Part shown: positions 1 through 7,498 of the stretch, piece by piece
Position numbering within the stretch: position 1 is the first letter of the stretch
Layout of the letters: each line of letters starts with the position of its first letter
Position numbers and translations under genes: made by a program
Notes under the pieces: model-generated
The model's database searches: none
Seen by the model: the letters and a program-made list of their open reading frames with translations, nothing else
What the model was told of the DNA's origin: nothing
From: Pseudomonadota bacterium
GTDB taxonomy: Bacteria; Pseudomonadota; Gammaproteobacteria; Steroidobacterales; Steroidobacteraceae
Reading direction: 5' to 3'
Assembly: GCA_021850555.1 (NCBI GenBank)
Contig: JAJZLX010000217.1
Span: 1-10,657 of the forward strand
DNA length: 10,657 nucleotides

Positions 1-2
1 AT

Positions 3-1079
3 GACGTGATTGATCTCGCACCCCAGACGACGTCGTCCATCCGCAAGACTTTCACCTCGAGGCTCGATCTCTGGGCAAATCCCGTGCTCGATGCCGCGAC
101 CGCGGCGAGTGATTTTGACTTGCGCAAGCTCCGGGAGGCGCCGATGTCGATCTATCTCGGGGTGATGCCGAAGGATCTGCATCGGCTGCAGCCGCTGGTG
201 AACCTGTTCTTTCAGCAGGCGATTGCGCTGCAGACGGATGAATTGCCGGAGCACAACCCGCGGCTCTGCCACCAGGTGTTGATGGTGCTCGATGAGTTTC
301 CGGCGCTGGGGCGGATCCCGATCATTGCGGAAGCCAGTGGGTTCCTGCCGGGCTACAACGTGCGCACGCTCATGATCATGCAGACCCCGGCGCAGCTGCG
401 GCAGGTGTATGGGGATGATGGGGCGCGGACGCTCCTGAAGACGCTCGCGGCACGGATCTTCTTTGCGCCCAAGGACATGGACGATGCGGAGGAAATCTCG
501 CGCGAGCTCGGGATGACGACCGTGAAGGTGAAGACGCACTCGCGGCCGGTCTGGGAGCTCTCGAGCGGGAAGGGGGCGCGGCATCGCTCGGTGAGCATCA
601 GCGAGCAACGCCGACCTTTGATGCTCCCGCAGGAGGTGCGGGGGCTCGGCAAGCAGCGGGCGATCGTGCTGACGGAGGACACGCCGCCGATTCTGTGTCG
701 GAAGATCCGCTACTACCGAGTGGCGGCGCTGCGCAATCGCATTCGCAATCCGCCCAGGGTGCCGGCGGTGTCGATCGAGCGGGGTGCCGTGCGGCCCGGG
801 TGCATGGAGCGTGTGGCGGTGGGCGAGGAGCCTCAATCGGCGAAGGGCGGTCCGGTTGAGACGAAGTCGGCCAGCGGGGACCGCCGGATGGATGCGGCTT
901 TGGAGACTGCGCAGGCGCGCGAGGCGACGGTCGAGGATCTCGAGCGGGAGGAGGGTTTGACGCTCGAGGACTTCGAGACGGATTTCAGCCAGGTGCCGAT
1001 GCCGGATCACGAGGGACCGCTCGCAGCAGGCGAGCTCGAGCGGGCGGTCGAAGGGTTTCTCGAGACGCTGAAACGATAG
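3..1079 (+). CDS. traG: VirD4/TraG-family type IV coupling protein, C-terminal part (5' end outside window)
   Basis: The reading frame is open from the left edge (first full codon at base 3) to a TAG at 1077-1079, so this is the 3' part of a longer gene; the GTG at base 6 is an internal valine, not a start. About 358 residues are visible. A Walker B-like strand, VLMVLDEFPALGR (near residues 92-104), and the following LMIMQTPAQLRQVYG segment (near 123-137) are typical of VirD4/TraG/TraD coupling ATPases, hexameric inner-membrane pumps that link the relaxosome to the type IV secretion channel during conjugation. The Walker A motif and N-terminal membrane helices would lie upstream of the window. 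After about residue 255 the protein becomes a charged, low-complexity acidic tail, common at coupling-protein C-termini that contact relaxase or accessory proteins. The downstream LPD7 gene is 8 bp away, so the two form an operon. The family call is firm; the exact subfamily (TraG versus VirD4) is not resolved. Confidence 0.9.
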   Translation, partial: DVIDLAPQTTSSIRKTFTSRLDLWANPVLDAATAASDFDLRKLREAPMSIYLGVMPKDLHRLQPLVNLFFQQAIALQTDELPEHNPRLCHQVLMVLDEFPALGRIPIIAEASGFLPGYNVRTLMIMQTPAQLRQVYGDDGARTLLKTLAARIFFAPKDMDDAEEISRELGMTTVKVKTHSRPVWELSSGKGARHRSVSISEQRRPLMLPQEVRGLGKQRAIVLTEDTPPILCRKIRYYRVAALRNRIRNPPRVPAVSIERGAVRPGCMERVAVGEEPQSAKGGPVETKSASGDRRMDAALETAQAREATVEDLEREEGLTLEDFETDFSQVPMPDHEGPLAAGELERAVEGFLETLKR

Positions 1080-1087
1080 GAGGGGGC

Positions 1088-2470
1088 ATGGCGAAGGCGA
1101 AACGGAGCGGGAACACCGTGGAGAAGGGCGCTCGCGCGAAGGCGGAGACTGAGACACGGGCCGATCAAAGCCAGCGCAAGGCACCGGCCGCGCGGGCGGC
1201 GCCGGGCAGTGGGTCGGCGGATGACGGGCCTGCTCGGGCGCGGCCCGATCGGAGCGCAGTCAACGTGATCCGCCCGAGCCGGCCACGAAGCCGCGCGAGC
1301 GATCGATCTCTGGACAGGGCGCACCAGACGGAAGCGAGTGCTCGGCCTGCTGCTGAGAAGGGTCGGACAGCCGCTGCGGCGCGCGCGGCAGCGCCGTCCG
1401 CGTCGGGAGCGCCGGATGAGTCGTGGGCATTGCCGCAGTCGGTGCGCGAGCGGTTCGTGCAGGACCGGAGGCGGTTCTACTTCCCGGATGGGACGGAAGC
1501 GTTCCGGGATCGGGGCCGGCGGCTGACGACGGGGAGCGAGAACACCGAGGTGGTGCGCAGTCTCATTGAAATTGCGCAGGTGCGCGGCTGGGGCGAGATC
1601 GTGGTGGAGGGCACCGAGCGGTTCCGACGGGAAGCCTGGCGGCAGGCACGGCTGGCGGATCTCGAGGTGCGGGGCTATCGGCCGACCGATGCGGAGCGGG
1701 CGATGCTGGTCCGTGCCCTGGGGCGCAAGAGCGACGGGCGGCAGCTCGAACTCGATGTCACGGATCATGGCGGTGGCCGGCCACAGGGTGCAGGTGAGGC
1801 TCGGACGGCACCGGCGCAAGTCGAGGAAGCTTCTCGTCCTGGGTCCAGTGGAGCGCGCAGCGCGCTCCTCGTCGGGACACTCCTCGATCATGGGCGGGAG
1901 AGTTATCGATTCGACCCGAAGGAGGATCCGTCGTATTTCGTGCGCATCAAGACCGCCGAGGGCCCGCGGACGATCTGGGGGAAGGATCTGGAGCGGGCGA
2001 TGACGCATTCCCTAACCCAGCCGCAGATCGGCGAGGAGGTGGGATTGCGGCGCGTGGGCGCGGAGAAGGTCACAATACGCCGCCGGGAACGGGACGCGGA
2101 TGGGCAGGTGATTGCTGAGCGTGCGCTCGGCGCGGAGCGGCATCGCTGGGCAGTGGAGAAACGCGAGTTCTTCGAGGAGCGGGCGGCGGCGGCTGCGATC
2201 GTGCGCGATCCGACGGTGAATCGAAGAGCCGCGGCGGGGGCGCATCCGGAGCTCGTCGGGACGTTCTTGCAGCTGAGGGCCGCGGAGCTCGCGGCTCGGC
2301 GGCTGCGGGACCCTCAGGATCAGGAGCGCTTCGTAACGCTCGTGCGGGGAGCGCTTGCGGATGCGGTGGAGCGGGGTGAGCCGCTGCAGCCGGTGCGATT
2401 GCGAACTCGGCCGGCGCGTACCGTGGGTCGGGCTCCGGTGGCGCGCAATCCCGAGCCGGTGCGGGCGTGA
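1088..2470 (+). CDS. LPD7-domain conjugation-associated protein
   Basis: A 460-residue protein beginning at an ATG with a strong Shine-Dalgarno (AGGAGG, 1078-1083) that overlaps the stop codon of the coupling-protein gene, so the two are probably translated from one message. Residues 1-110 are an Ala/Arg/Ser-rich, probably disordered leader. Residues about 113-210 match what I know of the LPD7 domain (large polyvalent protein-associated domain 7): YYFPDG-like RRFYFPDGTEAFRDRG, then LTTGSENTEVVRSLIEIA, GW-E-I-V-V-GTERFRREAW and LEVRGYRPTDAE. Residues about 258-395 form a second domain (LDHGRESYRFDPKEDPSYFV, then RTIWGKDLERA and a GEEVGL turn) that recurs in TraI-like relaxase tails and conjugative primase-like polyproteins. 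No relaxase tyrosine/histidine motif or primase active site is visible, so this is probably a relaxosome accessory protein or a relaxase tail made as a separate protein. Its biochemical function is unknown to me. Confidence 0.8.
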   Translation: MAKAKRSGNTVEKGARAKAETETRADQSQRKAPAARAAPGSGSADDGPARARPDRSAVNVIRPSRPRSRASDRSLDRAHQTEASARPAAEKGRTAAAARAAAPSASGAPDESWALPQSVRERFVQDRRRFYFPDGTEAFRDRGRRLTTGSENTEVVRSLIEIAQVRGWGEIVVEGTERFRREAWRQARLADLEVRGYRPTDAERAMLVRALGRKSDGRQLELDVTDHGGGRPQGAGEARTAPAQVEEASRPGSSGARSALLVGTLLDHGRESYRFDPKEDPSYFVRIKTAEGPRTIWGKDLERAMTHSLTQPQIGEEVGLRRVGAEKVTIRRRERDADGQVIAERALGAERHRWAVEKREFFEERAAAAAIVRDPTVNRRAAAGAHPELVGTFLQLRAAELAARRLRDPQDQERFVTLVRGALADAVERGEPLQPVRLRTRPARTVGRAPVARNPEPVRA

Positions 2471-2525
2471 TGGCGCTGGGGAGATGTCGGACGTCTGAAT
2501 TGAACGACGGTATTCGAAGCGGCGT

Positions 2526-3875
2526 TCACTTCGATCCATCACCCTTGCCGTTGAGCGCATCATGCGCCGCGCTCAGCAACGACAATCCACTCCCTGGCGG
2601 CATGTCGGTGGCAATCTGCCACATCATCATGCCGCCGAGACCATGGCTTCTCACGTAGCGGGCTTTCGACGCGACGGATACGGGGTTTTCGAAGCTGATC
2701 CAGCGATGCGATTGCGCATCGTACGCGTAGGCCGAGCTCACGATGTGATCGATGCGCAGATAGTGAAGAGTGAAGCCCGAGTGCAATAGCTTCACGGCCA
2801 TCCGATAGGTGCCGGCGCCTTTGAACTTCGGGAGATCGTATTGTGGGGTTTGCGCGCGATGGAATGCCTGATACAGGCCGTACGCCGCGCCGTCCGGGCG
2901 AACTCCACCGTAGGCCTTAAGGAATGCCGGGAATCCGAGAAGGATCTTGGCGGCCGGAACGCCACTGAACGTCAGGTAATTGACGGCTTGCACGTCGCTG
3001 ACGTGGTAGAAACCCGCGGCGAGCGGCGAGTCGGGATCGGAGAGCAGATTGGAATCGTTTGCCGTGAGCGCAGGACCCGGGTAGAGCGGTGAATGCCACG
3101 CGTAGCCCATCAGCGAGAGATAGGCGTTGCGCCCAATCGAGGCGAGATTGTCGGAGCAGGAGAGTGTCCCTCCGCACTCGATGCTGCGGAGGGTTTCCCA
3201 GTCCGCGGGCACCTCGACGCTGATGAAGGCTTTTGGTCCGAGGACGGATCTCAGTGAGGCGACGATTGCCGCGATCGTGGCGCCCTGGTCGCCCAGAAAA
3301 AACGTATTCGGCTCGAAATCGAGGTCGACTCCATCAAGGTGATACGCAGCGACGATTGCGTGAACGGAGCGCACGAATTGCCGCGGATGCTCGAGCGCGT
3401 TGTCCATGGTCTCTTGGCTGTTCGCGCCGCCGATTGAGACAATCCTCTGCAACGTGTGAGCGCGGTTCTCGAGCCGCGCGAACGCCCGAAAGCTGCCGGC
3501 GGAAGCTTCTGCGGCATTGGGGCAGCTCGACGGATGTCGGACGCAATATCCGCGGCGATCCTGAGCGGACAGATCAATTTTGGGCTGGCTGAAATAGACG
3601 TCGCCAGCCTTGTTCACCTGCAGGAACGCATAAGCGAGGACATTGATGCGATTGAGTGCCCGGCTGAACGCCTCGTTCCGTCGGCGCTTGCCGGCGCCGT
3701 CGAGACTCCCGGGCACAGGGAATCCGGGGTAAAAGGTTGCATTGTCGGACCAGAACGTCATCAGAACGTATCGCTCGTGCCCTTCGCCCGCGTGCGCGGC
3801 TCCTATCGAGGGTCCAAGGAGGGAGAGGATCGCCAGGAGCGATGCCATCGAGGCGCGTTGAGCGAGACGTGCCAT
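2526..3875 (-). CDS. Secreted glycoside hydrolase family 18 (chitinase-like) protein
   Basis: A 449-residue protein. The ATG at 3875 is preceded by a GGAG Shine-Dalgarno at a suitable distance. Residues 1-29 form a Sec signal peptide (Arg-containing start, hydrophobic ASLLAILSLL core, AHA|G cleavage site). The mature part carries the GH18 signatures: the RIVSIGG strand at about 144-150 and the catalytic DGxDxDxE motif as DGVDLDFE at 181-188, with E188 as the expected acid/base and D186 beside it for substrate-assisted catalysis. SLMGYAWH near 254-261 fits the later barrel strand with the conserved Tyr, and GGMMMWQIATD (414-424) is the typical final strand with its substrate-binding Trp. All catalytic residues are present, so it should act on chitin, chitodextrins or related N-acetylglucosamine polymers outside the cytoplasm. 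No chitin-binding domain is visible. It is divergent from the ECF sigma gene and sits 55 bp from the convergent end of the LPD7 gene, which marks the start of cargo DNA. Confidence 0.88.
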   Translation of the reverse strand: MARLAQRASMASLLAILSLLGPSIGAAHAGEGHERYVLMTFWSDNATFYPGFPVPGSLDGAGKRRRNEAFSRALNRINVLAYAFLQVNKAGDVYFSQPKIDLSAQDRRGYCVRHPSSCPNAAEASAGSFRAFARLENRAHTLQRIVSIGGANSQETMDNALEHPRQFVRSVHAIVAAYHLDGVDLDFEPNTFFLGDQGATIAAIVASLRSVLGPKAFISVEVPADWETLRSIECGGTLSCSDNLASIGRNAYLSLMGYAWHSPLYPGPALTANDSNLLSDPDSPLAAGFYHVSDVQAVNYLTFSGVPAAKILLGFPAFLKAYGGVRPDGAAYGLYQAFHRAQTPQYDLPKFKGAGTYRMAVKLLHSGFTLHYLRIDHIVSSAYAYDAQSHRWISFENPVSVASKARYVRSHGLGGMMMWQIATDMPPGSGLSLLSAAHDALNGKGDGSK

Positions 3876-3913
3876 GCAAGTGATCTCCGATGGGTTCCAG
3901 CAATTGGAGACGG

Positions 3914-3919
3914 ATCATA
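3914..3919 (-). promoter_or_regulatory. Possible -10 box for the GH18 gene
   Basis: On the minus strand these bases read TATGAT, five of six matches to the sigma-70 -10 consensus, about 38 bases before the GH18 start codon. No good -35 hexamer lies 16-18 bases upstream, so the call is weak. A GGAACC motif also lies further upstream on the same strand (3951-3956), the kind of core used as a -35 by many ECF sigma factors. Confidence 0.2.
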
Positions 3920-4138
3920 CAGGTTGGACGATGAATCGTTTGCGCCCGTCGGTTCCCAAGTGCCCGATCAGTCCCTGAATGGCTGCGACTGGCTCTCGCC
4001 TCTCGCGCGCAGCCTTCGACGATTCAGTCGATGGGTTGAAAGACGTCGGACGGAACGTCCTCGGCACCCGTAGATCGGCGCGCGCGTGGCTGGTCGAGCG
4101 GGCCCTCCGATCGGTAGCGTGCAGGGGAGGTATCCGTC

Positions 4139-4720
4139 ATGGACACGAGCACGCAGACTGGACTCGAGAGCAAGCCTGTACAGCGCTTTGCGGCCGGTTG
4201 CGGCATTCGCTCGGGAGAGACGGATCGAGCCGCGCAGCTCGCCGCGTTCGCTCGGTGTCATCACCAATCCTTGGTGCGGTTCTTCACACGGCGGCTCGGT
4301 TCCCGGGAGGAGGCGAGGGATCTCGTGCAGTGCGCCTACGTCAAGGTGCTTGCCGTCGATCGTCTGGAGCGCATCCGGGACATCGAAGGGTACGTGTGGC
4401 GCAGTGCGCTCAATCTGGCAACGGACTGGAGCCGGCACCGTACGGTGCGGGATGGCTACGTCCGGTGCGCGGCGAGCGACTTGGTGGTTCCTGCCCACCC
4501 GATCGAGATGGAACTCGAGACTCGCGAGCGTATTGATCTCGTTGCGCGCGTCCATGAGACGCTGTCTCCGAAATGTCAAGAAGCATTTACGCTGCGGATG
4601 CTCGAGGACCGGCCGTTCAAGGATGTGGGGCGGGTCATGGGCATCAGTGACCGTATGGCCAAGATCTATGTGACGCGCGCGAGGGCGTCGATCCAGGATG
4701 CGATTGCGCGGGCGGAATAA
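4139..4720 (+). CDS. RNA polymerase ECF sigma factor, FecI-like
   Basis: A 193-residue protein starting at an ATG 8 bases after AGGGGAGG (4123-4130). Residues about 38-104 are sigma region 2: the HHQSLVRFFTRRLGSREEAR helix, then DLVQCAYVKVL (core-binding DLVQ-type motif) and YVWRSALNLATDWSRHR for -10 recognition. Residues about 130-185 are sigma region 4, with SPKCQEAFTLRMLEDRPFKDVG leading into the helix-turn-helix MGISDRMAKIYVTRA for -35 recognition. The PKCQEAF.L form and the VTRA end resemble FecI-type ECF factors that serve TonB receptor/FecR cell-surface signalling. No fecR anti-sigma gene or TonB receptor gene follows; the next gene is on the other strand, so this is an orphan sigma factor whose partner is elsewhere or lost. 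A short inverted repeat GGACG-GAA-CGTCC (4048-4060) in its upstream region includes GGAAC and could belong to an autoregulated promoter, but this is speculative. Confidence 0.87.
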   Translation: MDTSTQTGLESKPVQRFAAGCGIRSGETDRAAQLAAFARCHHQSLVRFFTRRLGSREEARDLVQCAYVKVLAVDRLERIRDIEGYVWRSALNLATDWSRHRTVRDGYVRCAASDLVVPAHPIEMELETRERIDLVARVHETLSPKCQEAFTLRMLEDRPFKDVGRVMGISDRMAKIYVTRARASIQDAIARAE

Positions 4721-4982
4721 TCGCATACGTCGCAGGAGACCTGGTTATCCACGCCCACCGCAACCGACAACATACTCCCGCTCAGCACATGGGTCTCTAA
4801 TAGCGGGGTGGCGGTGATCGCCGCTCCAGTGCAATCCTGCGAGGGCGGGCGAGAATCGCTCATTCCACCAGACCTAGGCGTCGGGCGGAGCAGCAGGTCG
4901 GAGACGTCGAGACGGCTCACACCGGATATCTGGGCTCCCAGGAAACGTTCTGCGTCTGAAATATGAAGGGCGTGGGCCGGAT

Positions 4983-6602
4983 CTACGTTCGAACCCGAAC
5001 GAGGTGCATATCCCTGAAGTCCCAAGACGGAGCCTCGAGGTGGGATAAGCGTTTCATGCGGGCGCTCACGACCGCACCCCGCGACCCTCTCTCGAAGAAC
5101 ACGAGCGCGTCGCCGTCGAGTAGCCGGTCCCGCCACCGGACAACGAACGTGTCACGGGCCCAGGGGTGGATCTCGCCGATCAGCTCCGCCGTATGTTGGA
5201 ATTGAATCAGACATTTTCCCCCGGATTGCCAGATCCGCACGTCGCCGTACCAGGCGTCGTGATAGGTGCCTTCATATGAGCTGCAGTCGACTGGTGCATC
5301 CCGTTCGAGGGTTCTGGTCGCCATGACTTCGGCGAACTCCTTTTCGTCGGCTCGCCTGCCGGCATCGTGTTCACGTATCGACGTACTCAGCCAGTCGACG
5401 TCGTGCGCGTTCATGACGAGGTCGAGCACGTGATTGGTGACCGCACGGTACGCCACATCATTTTCCTGGTTAGTCAACACCACGATGCCGAAGCCGCGCG
5501 AGGGCATCAAGGCCATCTTCGAGACGAATCCGGGAAATTGACCGGTATGCCAGACGAGGCGCTCGCCGCGATATCTGGACAGGAACCAGCCGGCCCCGTA
5601 CGCCAGATCGTCGTATTGGATCCGGTCCGCCTCACTGGCGTCGTTGCCCAGCGGGATGTTGATCCGCGGCGTCCACATGCGCTGCTGCGCCTGCCTGCTG
5701 TACAGTCGCACGACGCCCAGCCCGCTCCCGTACACACCTCCCTGAAGATGCATACGCATCCAGTGGGTCATGTCGAAGGCGCTGGAGTAGATCCCACCGG
5801 CACCCGGGTCGTTCACCCACACTAGCGGAGGAATGGCTCGACGCGTTCCGTCGCGCCTGCCGTATCCGGTTGCCACGTCGCTACCTGGTCGAAGCTCGTT
5901 TGCATTCGGCGCGGTGGAACGCATGCCGAGCGGGCGGAATATCTTGCTCGAGACGAACTGCTCGTACGTCATGCCCGAGACATGCTGGATCAGCAAGGCG
6001 GCGACCGCATAGAGCACGTTCTCGTAGGCGAACGTGCTCCCGAAAGGTTGCACGAGGGGAAGCGCATAGATCCGCTCCACCACTTCCGAGAGCGAGTAAT
6101 CCGTCGGCGGGAAGAACAGCTGGTCGCCTGCGTGCGCCGGCAGACCGCTCAGGTGCGAGAGCAGTTCACTCACCCGCATCTGTCGCGTAACCTCCAGGCT
6201 GCTCAAGCGGAAGTTCGGCACGTAATCGAGCACGCGACGCTGACTCTGGAGCCGGCCTTCTGTTTCCAGAATGGCGAAGCAGGTGCCGGTGAACGGTTTG
6301 GTCTGTGAGGCGAGCGAGAACAAGGTGTGCTCGCTCACTGGCTCACCGGTAGCCAGGTTCTTCACGCCGAACCCGCGGCAGAAAAGCGTTCTGCCTTGAT
6401 GCACAATGGAAACCGCCATTCCCGGCACGTCCAGCTGGCGCATTACATTGTGGATGTAGCCCGGCAGGCTACGCAAATCTGGGGGTGCATTGAGCACCGT
6501 TGACCGCGCGGATGAAGTGCCGCTGGCGGCCGCGAGCGGCAACGCCAGGGATGACTTCAGGAAGGCACGTCGCGTCAGTGCAGAAGACTGCCGAACGGTC
6601 AT
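4983..6602 (-). CDS. Tat-exported serine hydrolase of the class C beta-lactamase/penicillin-binding-protein fold
   Basis: A 539-residue protein; the ATG at 6602 follows GGAGAA with a 6-base gap. The N-terminus carries a twin-arginine signal, TRRAFLKSSLALPLAAASG (R11 and R12), so it should cross the inner membrane folded through Tat. The beta-lactamase-fold active site is complete: SxxK as S99-Q-T-K102 in LFSLASQTKPFTG, the Y-x-N motif as Y193-E-N195, and the KTG-like HTG at 352-354 in VWHTGQFPGF. About residues 45-400 form the catalytic domain; the last roughly 120 residues (DCSSYEGTYHDAWYGDVRIW onward) look like the C-terminal beta-rich accessory domain (DUF3471-type) often seen in these proteins. 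Members include esterases, D-aminopeptidases and peptidases more often than true beta-lactamases, and HTG rather than KTG argues against calling it AmpC. Substrate not predictable. No operon partner: the toxin-antitoxin pair upstream is separated by 276 bases. Confidence 0.87.
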   Translation of the reverse strand: MTVRQSSALTRRAFLKSSLALPLAAASGTSSARSTVLNAPPDLRSLPGYIHNVMRQLDVPGMAVSIVHQGRTLFCRGFGVKNLATGEPVSEHTLFSLASQTKPFTGTCFAILETEGRLQSQRRVLDYVPNFRLSSLEVTRQMRVSELLSHLSGLPAHAGDQLFFPPTDYSLSEVVERIYALPLVQPFGSTFAYENVLYAVAALLIQHVSGMTYEQFVSSKIFRPLGMRSTAPNANELRPGSDVATGYGRRDGTRRAIPPLVWVNDPGAGGIYSSAFDMTHWMRMHLQGGVYGSGLGVVRLYSRQAQQRMWTPRINIPLGNDASEADRIQYDDLAYGAGWFLSRYRGERLVWHTGQFPGFVSKMALMPSRGFGIVVLTNQENDVAYRAVTNHVLDLVMNAHDVDWLSTSIREHDAGRRADEKEFAEVMATRTLERDAPVDCSSYEGTYHDAWYGDVRIWQSGGKCLIQFQHTAELIGEIHPWARDTFVVRWRDRLLDGDALVFFERGSRGAVVSARMKRLSHLEAPSWDFRDMHLVRVRT

Positions 6603-6726
6603 CGGTCGTTCTCCAGTGCGAGGTTCAACTGAAAGATGGCACCGGCGGCGAACGAACCAAGCCGATAAACCGCGTCTTCCGTGGCGCGTGATGCTACCTC
6701 AGATTTTTAAAGAGCGCACCCATAGA

Positions 6727-6743
6727 AGCGTCCGTCGGACGCT
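6727..6743. repeat. Perfect 17-bp palindrome upstream of the serine hydrolase gene
   Basis: Arms AGCGTCCG and CGGACGCT flank a single central T. The site lies 125 bases before the hydrolase start and 136 bases past the antitoxin stop, both genes being on the minus strand. It could be an operator for a dimeric regulator or part of a hairpin ending the toxin-antitoxin message. No T-run follows on the minus strand, so a classical intrinsic terminator is not supported. Confidence 0.5.
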
Positions 6744-6878
6744 GGCCTTGCAAGTCGATCGAGACGGGCGCTCGCGATGTCGTCTCTGTAGTCTCATATG
6801 ATTTGGATCAGCAGCGTTTCCATACGTAGCGCGGAATCGGTGAGCTGACGGTTGGTCACTGCGACGTGCCTCAGGGAG

Positions 6879-7160
6879 TTATGCCACCTTGCGCAGCCGC
6901 ATCTCGACGCGCAGGCCTGCCGCGGCAGCCATGTTCACGAGGGTGTCGAGGGCGAAGAGGTCGATCTTGCCGCGCATCAGGTTCGAGACGCGCGGCTGGG
7001 TCACGCCGAAGAGCTTGGCCGCCTGGGCCTGGCTCAGCTTGGCGCGGGCGATGTGCTCCTGCAGGGCCATCATCAACGTGGAGCGCAGCTTCATGCTCTG
7101 CGCCTCTTCGGGGCTTGCCTCGATGGCGTCCCATACACTGGCATAGCGTTTGTGGGTCAT
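6879..7160 (-). CDS. higA: XRE-family antitoxin (HigA-type), second gene of toxin-antitoxin operon
   Basis: A 93-residue protein with an XRE/Cro-type helix-turn-helix at about residues 42-66 (LSQAQAAKLFGVTQPRVSNL, then MRGKI), followed by a helical tail LDTLVNMAAAAGLRVEMRL. The N-terminal 25 residues (SVWDAIEASPEEAQSMKLRS) match the leader common in antitoxins paired with Gp49-like/RelE toxins. Its ATG overlaps the toxin stop by four bases (ATGA, 7157-7160), implying translational coupling. By family knowledge it neutralises the toxin by direct binding and, with the toxin, represses the shared promoter. The toxin-before-antitoxin order is the HigBA arrangement. The DNA-binding motif is intact, so the protein is probably functional. 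The higA symbol reflects the arrangement and the partner family, not demonstrated orthology. Confidence 0.88.
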   Translation of the reverse strand: MTHKRYASVWDAIEASPEEAQSMKLRSTLMMALQEHIARAKLSQAQAAKLFGVTQPRVSNLMRGKIDLFALDTLVNMAAAAGLRVEMRLRKVA

Positions 7161-7492
7161 TGCCGTAACTCTCTCACTAAGTCTCGATATCGCCGCGTAG
7201 CCAAATCAATGTCCGATACGCGGGTGCGCTGCGTCTTTTTCTGGAAGCAGTGCAGCACGTAGACGGCTGTGGCGAATTTTGCGACGTAAATCACCCGGAA
7301 CGCGCCGCTGGCATTCGCGATGCGGATTTCCCGCACGCCGGCGCCGATGCCGCTCATGGGCTTCCAATTCTCGGGCTCGAGTCCGCACTGGATCCGATCG
7401 AGCAGGAAACCCGCTTCCCGCCGCGCCGCCTGGGGGAACGCACGCAGATCTCCGAGCGCGCTGCCTCGGAACTCGATCGGCTTTCGCTCCAT
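7157..7492 (-). CDS. higB: HigB/Gp49-like (RelE-superfamily) toxin, first gene of operon
   Basis: A 111-residue protein of the phage-derived Gp49-like family (RelE/HigB fold, mRNA-cleaving ribosome-dependent RNases by family knowledge). Recognisable stretches are GSALGDLRAFPQAARREAGF near the N-terminus, WKPMSGIGAGVREIRI in the middle, and AFRVIYVAKFATAVYVLHCFQKK, the central beta-strands ending in the basic FQKKTQ segment that carries catalytic residues in the family. The length is typical and the frame is intact. The ATG at 7492 is the family's usual N-terminus (MERKPIEFRGSALGDL). No Shine-Dalgarno precedes it; instead a promoter -10 box ends only six bases upstream. The four-base overlap with the antitoxin start defines the operon. 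The pair would stabilise the surrounding mobile element against loss. Confidence 0.9.
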   Translation of the reverse strand: MERKPIEFRGSALGDLRAFPQAARREAGFLLDRIQCGLEPENWKPMSGIGAGVREIRIANASGAFRVIYVAKFATAVYVLHCFQKKTQRTRVSDIDLATRRYRDLVRELRQ

Positions 7493-7498
7493 CTATGA

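Noticed and set aside
1007..2008. Long open frame on the minus strand opposite the LPD7 gene
   Set aside because: Arg/Pro/Ser-rich composition with no domain; it is the mirror of a GC-rich coding frame whose plus-strand product is recognisable.
3968..4726. Minus-strand open frame of about 250 codons opposite the sigma factor gene
   Set aside because: No recognisable motif and fully overlapped by the clear ECF sigma gene with its own ribosome binding site.
4666..5136. Minus-strand frame containing DAERFLGAQISGVSRLD, faintly like a PrmC N-terminal helix
   Set aside because: The similarity is a few residues only; the frame overlaps the ends of two genuine genes and has no start signal.
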